Shown: one piece after another, positions 57,926 through 64,000 of the stretch | Layout of the letters: each line of letters opens with the position of its first letter | Position numbering within the stretch: the stretch's first letter is position 1 | Translations under genes and position numbers: made by a program | The notes under the pieces: generated by a model | Databases searched by the model: none | What the model saw: only the letters and a program-made list of their open reading frames with translations | Told to the model about the DNA's origin: nothing | Assembly (NCBI GenBank): GCA_018296165.2 | Contig: JACKQL020000001.1 | Location: 1,860,001-1,924,000 of the forward strand | Direction: 5' to 3' | Length of the DNA stretch: 64,000 nucleotides | From: Termitomyces sp. T153 | Taxonomy: Eukaryota; Basidiomycota; Agaricomycetes; Agaricales; Lyophyllaceae

Positions 57926-60405
57926 ATGTCTGCGTTTAACCCCGCGTACAACTCCGTCGGTTACCCAACCAACGCCTACGGCCAGCCCATACTGGAAAAT
58001 TCCTACGCCCCATTCTACCCGGGTCCCTTTGCGGACCAATACGTGCCCCATCACTGGACCCCTGACCCCAACCAGGCGTTCTACGCCCCCTCCATCAGCC
58101 AGGGAATACCCCCGGGCTGGCGCCGCCCTCCCGCATTCCACGCTGATGGCAACAACCCCCGTATCAACCCCGGAGGATACTCCGCAGCACCCCCCAACCC
58201 CGCCTACCTCCCTCCCGCCCATTACTATGCGTACCCAATCCCCGCTGCAGCCCCAGTCCCTCCGGAGGCCACGGATAACTATTCCCCCCCCGCCCACCAT
58301 TCGCTGCTCAAACCCCTCCTTCTCCTAGGCAGCAAAGGATCAAAGCCTACGCCCAGCAACGCGACAAAGTCCTCCGCTTCCTCCGCCTGTCCCCTGCAGA
58401 ATTTGCAAGGCGTACCCACACTCTCCTCACCAACCTAGGCTACCCCGATGCCTCTGCAACCCCGGAGGTCTGGGCGGATCGACTCCTCAACTTCCATGAA
58501 CGCTACCTACAAGGGAACCTCCCAGAGAATACGCAAGGCACCCTGGGCCTCGACGACAACTTACGAAATGAGCTCCGCGCCTTGGTCAAAGAAATCCACA
58601 CTAGCCTGAACCCCTGCCCCTTTGAAGATCCTCTGGATCCCGCCCGCTCCTTCCACGTGCAACACAAGGAACCCGTCGGGACACAAACAAAGCCCCATCT
58701 TCCGTTCCCCGTCAGCAGGAAGAACTCAACGCGGCCTCCAGCATCTTGAGGAACCTCAACCCCGGGGGTTGTTCGACCAACCCGCCGCCCACACCCTGGC
58801 CCTCTCCGCCCGGCCCCGGGCCAGCTCGGTGCCCAGCGCCTTCCGAACCTGGGACCAACCCGCCGTCCCCAAACCTTCCCAACGACCGCCCCTACGTCGA
58901 CGACAACAGGACCCTCTCCTATATCGACGAGCCGGGCAACCCCGCCGACGAACACCCCTGCGCAACCCCAAGACCCCCCCCACTTCGATCTCCGCCCCTT
59001 GTAGCAATGCCCCTCCGCCCCGTCCCAATGCCCCAGTTCCCCCGCGACAGCCCATGGGCCCCGGGGCACCCCGACCCCTTTCCGTCAACCCCTCTCGTCC
59101 CCGCCCGCCCCGATGCCTAACCCCCCCACCGACGTCAACTATTTTGGACCCCCGAACCCCAGAGGACCCCCTCCCCCTTGATGGGCCCCAGGACCCGCCC
59201 CAGGTAGTGTAGGTCAAAACCCCGGTGGGGGATCACCCAATGGCGGACCCCTAGGAGGATGGGGCCCGGCGATGGACAGCTTTCCCCCCCAGCGCGGAAA
59301 CGGAAATAACTACTACTACTACTACAACACTGGACCCCCACCTCGAACTCAAAATTTGCAGGACGATACCCGCAATGCACTGGCCCGGGAAGGAAAGCTC
59401 AACATCCAGAAGCCCAAACCCTTCACCGGCCGCGACCCTTGGAAGTGGCAAATCTTCCTGACCCAGTGTTTAACTATGTTTCAAGCTAAGCCCATCACTT
59501 TTCAGCTTGAGAGCTCACGAGTGGCCTTTGCCACATCATACTTACAGGGCATTGCCTTCGACCACTACACCGCGCTACTCCGGTTTGACCCAAACAATCC
59601 CATACTCTTCCATTGGCTCGCTTTCACTCAAGAGTTCTTGAGTAAGTTTGGCATCTTTGACACCGTAGCAGAGGCAGAGGAAAATCTCTTCAACCTCTGA
59701 ATGCGCGACAACGAACGCTTCACGACCTTCATTGTACGATTTGAACGAGAGGCCTACGAGACCAGCTGGAATTACAACGCCCTCTGGTTCGCCCTCCGTC
59801 GTGCCCTGCCCCAACGGATCAAGGACGTCCTTCGCCTTGCGCCCAAACAAACCACCTACAACGGGTACAAGGTGCTTGTTACCCAGGTCGACCAATGTTA
59901 TTGGGAAGATTGCAGCGAAAACACGGCGCCCCGGACCTCGTGGAATACCTCCGATAACACCAACTGGCAGGCCGGAGCAACCAATGGCATCCGATCCTCA
60001 ATCCCCGCTAACCCTGCTAACCCCGCACCCTGCTTCCCCCCGGGCCGAGGAGTCCCCAACACTAACCAGCCCCCGGGGCAGCGACCACCCGCCCAGCTCA
60101 ACGCCGCTGACCTCCATGACACCCCAGTACCCCTGGATACCAACCCCGACGATCGCGATGACATCCCGGACCCTGCTGAGGATCAGGAAGCCCTATGCAC
60201 AAACAGGATCCAGGACAGTCAGTGGATTGACGTGCCGGAGGAAACGCAGGAGAAACAACGGAAGGAGGGCGCATGCATCCTATGTGGTGAGCAGGGACAT
60301 TTTATTCGCAGTTGCCCTAAACGACAGGTGATGGGACGCGCTGTGTGGACGATCAACGGAGAAGACTGTAACTACCAGTTCACGGAAAACGAGTCAGCAG
60401 TTTAG
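57926..60405 (+). pseudogene. Gag of young Gypsy element, frame-broken in its N-terminal third
   Basis: Structural protein forming virus-like particles. The ATG at 57926 (MSAFNPAYNSVGYPTNAYG) is also preserved in the old relic. The first frame is Pro/Tyr-rich. At a C8 run (about 58284-58291) the coding potential moves by -1 into PRQQRIKAYAQQRDKVLRFL. Further frame changes occur near 58690-59110, in a Pro-rich linker. From 59113 one frame continues to 60405, interrupted only by TGA at 59179 and 59698. It contains the retrotrans_gag domain (KPKPFTGRDPWKWQIFLTQC, SYLQGIAFDHYTALL, FTQEFLSKFG, DNERFTTFIVRFEREAYETS) and one zinc knuckle CILCGEQGHFIRSC. Stop TAG 60403-60405. Whether the N-terminal breaks are mutations or homopolymer sequencing errors cannot be told here. 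Confidence 0.88.
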
Positions 60406-63400
60406 GTCTGGAAGACGCACTAGACCGCGGACCACATCCCAACGTCTTCTCCGCCCCAGCCACACTCCTCCGCACAATGATGCTTGCCCTGGACAACCCC
60501 CCAGCACACCTCCCCTCTCACTCCTCCACAAATCTCCTCCTCCGCACCACTCTCCCCTTCACTGACAAACCCATCCCCACACTAGCCGACAGCGGCACCA
60601 CCGATAACTTTGTTGACGAATCCCTGGCAGCGCTCGCCCCACAACCCCTCCGCTGTCTTCCCGCCCCGATCCCCCTCAAACTCTTTGACGGAGACTCTAC
60701 CCCAGCAGGAGACATCACTCATTGCCTAGAAACGACCCTGACCTTCGCCGACGGACAACAGCAAGAACTCCGACTACTCGTCACAAAATTACACCCCTCC
60801 GCCCCCATCGTCTTAGGGTTCTCATGGCTCCGCTCCACCAATCCCCGCGTCGATTGGCCCAGTCTCACCCTACGCCTCGACCGGGACAACCCCACCGACT
60901 CCGGACTGGTACCCTTCCATGTCTCACCCCCCTCCAAGAGCTCCGAGACCACGATCAACCAACCCCGGACCCCGCTGCAACTTCGCTCTAGGTCTGCATG
61001 ATTGTTCGTCATCTATGTCCGACTTGGCGGCTTGCTCAAGGTACTTCCTGCCCTCATAGACAGTGGCGCCTCCGGTGTCTTCATCAGCAACCAACTCAAC
61101 CTCCGACGCAACGACCTCGACAAACCCCTCGAGCTCCAACTCTTCAATGGGAGCCCCGCCACGACAAGAATCACGCAGTACCACGACAACACCCTCACCC
61201 TCGATAATGACCTGCAGTTCCAGGCCCAACTCCTCGTTACCCAACTACCCCCGTCGACCCCAATCGTGCTTGGACTCCCGTGGCTGCAAGACGTCAACCC
61301 CGACATCAACTGGAAGAACCTTACCATGCAATTCCCCGGCCCCGAAGCAAGCTTAGCAGCCGCCATCCACCTCCGCTTCCAGCCTATCCCGGACCCCGAC
61401 GCCACCCCGGATCCGACTGCTACACCTATGGGACCCAACTCCGTCGACTCTAGAAACCTTGACATTAAAATCATCGGCACTGTCCCCTTCACGCACCTCC
61501 TACGAGAAGGCACCCCCGCCTTCCAGTTGCAAGTCATGCTGGCCCTGCCGGAGGAACACCTCCATGCAGGGACTACCACGCCAGAAAAGAAGACGGAGGA
61601 ACAGATCCTATCCGAAGTAGTTCCCCCAGAGTATCATAAGTTCGCTGATGTGTTCTCCGAAGAAAGTGCCAAGGAACTCCCCCCGCACCGCTCCTATGAC
61701 CACTGGATCAACCTCAAAGAAGGCACCTCACCCCCGTTTGGCAAGATCTACAACATGTCCGAAATCGAGCTCCGGGCCCTGAAGGAATACCTCGACAACA
61801 TGCTCGGCAAAGGTTTCATACGTCCCTCGATCTCCGCGGCTGGCGCTCTGGTTCTGTTTGCCAAGAAAAAAGACGGATCCCTCCGACTCTGTGTGGATTA
61901 TCGGGGACTCAACAAAGTCACCAAGAAGAACCGGTACCCCCTCCCCTTAATTGGAGACCTTGTTGATCGCCTTCGCAGCGCCAAGATTTACACGAAAATC
62001 GACCTTTGTTCCAGCTACAACAACGTCCGGATCGCCCCGGGGCATGAATGGAAGACCACCTTTTGCACCCGCTACGGCCTCTTTGAGTATCTTGTAATGC
62101 CCTTCGGAATGACTAACTCCCCCGCCACCTTCCAGTACTTCATGAACGACATCTTCCACGACATGAACGACGTCTTTGTCATTGTATATTTGGACGATAT
62201 CCTGATCTACTCAAATTTGCCGGCGGAGCATTCGGAGCACGTCCGCCGTGTCCTGGAGTGACTCTGAGAGTATCACCTTCATGCTAAACCCGAAAAGTGC
62301 TCATTCCACACAGCGGAAGTCAAATATCTCAGGGTCAGTGTCACCCCCGACGGTGTATGCATGGACCCCGCCAAGGTCGACGTGATACTCAACTGGCCCT
62401 CCCTGCGGAACGTCAAGGAGGTACAGTCGTTCTTGGGGTTTGCTAACTTTTATCGCCGCTTCATTGACAACTACTCTGGAATCACCAAACCCCTCAACCG
62501 GCTCACAAGGAAGGACACCCCTTGGGATTGGGACAGCAAGTGCCAGGGCGTATTCCTCCTCCTGAAGAAGGCCTTCACCTCCGCTCCAGTCCTCTGCCAT
62601 TTCAACCCCTCCCTACCGATCGTGCTCGAATGTGATGCCTCCAACTACGCTATTGCCGGGATACTCTCCCAGTCGAACTCGGAGGGCAAGGATCTCCGCC
62701 CTGTCACCTTCTACACCCAATCAATGATCCCAGCGGAACTCAACTATGACATTTACGACAAGGAACTCCTCACGATCGTCGAAGCCTTTCGTCAGTGGCG
62801 GGCCTACCTCGAAGGGTCCCCGCACCTCATCCAAATCTACTCCGATCACAACAACCTGCAATATTTCACGACCATGAAACAGCTCAGCCACCACCAGGCT
62901 TGATGGTCCAAAACCCTTTCGGAGTACGATTTTACCATTCACTACCGCCCCGGGCGACTCGGCGCAAAGCCCGATGCCCTCACTCGGAGACCCAACGTGT
63001 ATCCAAAGAAATCGCTCAAAACTGAATGAAATGCATTCAACCATCGAGTGGTAATCCCACCCGAACATCTACATGCCGTGCTGATTTTAAACGAAGAAGG
63101 AATCCTCCAGCAAATCAGGAATTCACCCCCGGACCCCTTCTTCAACCAGCACGACCCCTGCAACAACCCCGATGAGTCGAGTGTAGACAACCCCTTTTTG
63201 CTATCCCCGGACCACCGCCTGCTGCTCCGGAGTGGATGAATCTACGCCCCGGACCACAAGTCCATTCGCCTCGACATACTCCAGCAGCACCACGATCACA
63301 AACTCCGGGGGCACTTAGGAATTTGTAAGACCCTTCAACTCATCTCTCGGACTTATTTTTGGCCAGGAATGAAGAAGGACGTCACGCAATACGTGAGGGC

Positions 63401-64000
63401 CTGCGAACCCTGCCTATGGGCCAAAGTCCCCCGCCATCGCCCCCACGGATTACTGAAACCCCTCCCCGTCGGTTGCCGCCCCTGGTCTTCAATATCGATG
63501 GATCATATCATCGAACTCCCTGACTCCGAAGGTTTGGACGCAATCCTCGTTGTTGTCTGCCGCCTTACCAAGCAAGCCCTCTTTATTCCCTGCCACACCA
63601 CTGACACCGCCCCGGATTTCACCAAACTATTTCTAGAACACGTATTCTCCAAAAACAGATTTACCGACAACATCGTCTCCGACCGTGGACCCCTATTCGT
63701 ATCTCATTTCTGGCAATCGCTGTGCAAGGTGCTCGAGATCAAGACCAGCCTCTCTACCGCCTACCACCCAGAAACTGACGGGCAAACTGAGCGCATAAAC
63801 CAGACGTTAGAACAGTATCTTCGCCTCTACGTTAACTATTTACAGAACGACTGGCGCGCGGAGCTTCCCCTCGCTGAATTCACCTACAACAACACGCCTC
63901 ACTCCGCCACCGGAGTTTCCCCCTTTTACGCCAACAAGGGCTACAATCCCCGACTCACGCTGTCCCTCAAGGACATCCCCTCCCATGTTGCCCACAAAGT
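60372..64000 (+). pseudogene. Pol of young Gypsy element (protease-RT-RNase H-integrase), with TGA stops, partial
   Basis: One frame stays open from 60372 to the window end apart from six TGA codons (60999, 62259, 62265, 62901, 63027, 63237). First retropepsin-like domain: ADSGTTDNFVDES ... APIVLGFSWL ... NPRVDW. Second: LIDSGASGVFISNQ ... TPIVLGLPWL ... NPDINW. Then reverse transcriptase: FGKIYNMSEIELRALKEYL, FAKKKDGSLRLCVDYRGLN, VMPFGMTNSPATFQYF and YLDD in VIVYLDDILIYS. RNase H: ECDASNYAIAGIL, YDKELLTIVEAFRQWRAYLE, YSDHNNLQYF. Integrase: zinc motif with HH and CEPC, DDE core with MDHIIELPD, VSDRGPLF and YHPETDGQTERINQTLEQYL. It overlaps gag by 34 nt in the -1 frame. Each TGA falls where Arg is usual (e.g. 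HHQA-stop-W for the RRQARW motif). Integrase end and 3' LTR lie outside. Confidence 0.93.

Larger units (their letters stand above)
56900..64000 (+). mobile_element. Young Ty3/Gypsy retrotransposon (right end outside window)
   Basis: CpG-rich LTR retrotransposon in the plus orientation: 5' LTR 56900-57893, leader, gag (broken in its first third), pol with two retropepsin-like domains, reverse transcriptase, RNase H and integrase in the Ty3/Gypsy order, running off the window. It belongs to the family of the decayed element at 23.6-32.5 kb and the solo LTR at 29.5 kb. Its in-frame stops in pol are all TGA. Left flank is GATGG; the matching target duplication cannot be tested here. Confidence 0.95.

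Noticed and set aside
1..64000. CRISPR array, bacterial operon or phage features
   Set aside because: Spliced eukaryotic genes throughout; no spaced palindromic repeats of CRISPR type were seen.

Overview
This window is nuclear DNA from a basidiomycete fungus, most likely an agaricomycete mushroom. The genes are split by many 43-60 nt introns with GT..AG borders. The conserved genes are typically fungal: Zn2Cys6 and C2H2 regulators, a Pho85-type cyclin, a cell-wall-integrity MAP kinase kinase and DNA ligase I with a PCNA box. The repeats are typical basidiomycete Ty3/Gypsy, tyrosine-recombinase (DIRS-like) and Helitron elements. The repeat load (more than half the window) suggests a large, transposon-rich genome; the genus cannot be fixed from sequence alone.

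Layout. Positions 1-22 kb are a gene-rich block of ordinary CpG content: U2SURP/SR140 splicing factor (partial, -), protein phosphatase 5 (-), a secreted lysozyme-like protein (-), a Pho85-type cyclin (+), a pepsin-like aspartic protease (+), a Zn2Cys6 regulator (-), an Mkk1/2-type MAPKK (-), an Naa50-type N-acetyltransferase (+) and a C2H2 regulator (-). From about 22.2 to 35.4 kb lies a transposon graveyard that has lost nearly every CG dinucleotide. Its core is a complete but decayed Ty3/Gypsy element on the minus strand (23.57-32.47 kb) with a younger solo LTR of the same family inside it, flanked by a 5-bp target duplication. One conserved gene of unknown function (35.5-37.15 kb, +) forms an island. 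Positions 38.1-43.5 kb hold a decayed DIRS-like element with an internal inverted segment plus other relics. DNA ligase I (43.6-46.6 kb, -) is a second island. A decayed Rep-helicase Helitron follows (46.87-54.43 kb), bounded by inverted hairpins and 58-bp tandem arrays, then a second tyrosine-recombinase element relic and an old LTR. That old LTR is interrupted by a young, CpG-rich Ty3/Gypsy element (56.9 kb to the window end) with LTR, gag, two retropepsin-like domains, reverse transcriptase, RNase H and integrase.

The main theme is CpG-specific decay of repeats. Old copies show CG converted to TG/CA, and in the young copy every premature stop in pol is TGA where arginine (CGA) is expected. 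This fits cytosine methylation and deamination directed at transposons while gene islands are spared. Coding regions were judged by eye from translated motifs and hand-placed splice sites; no database search was run.
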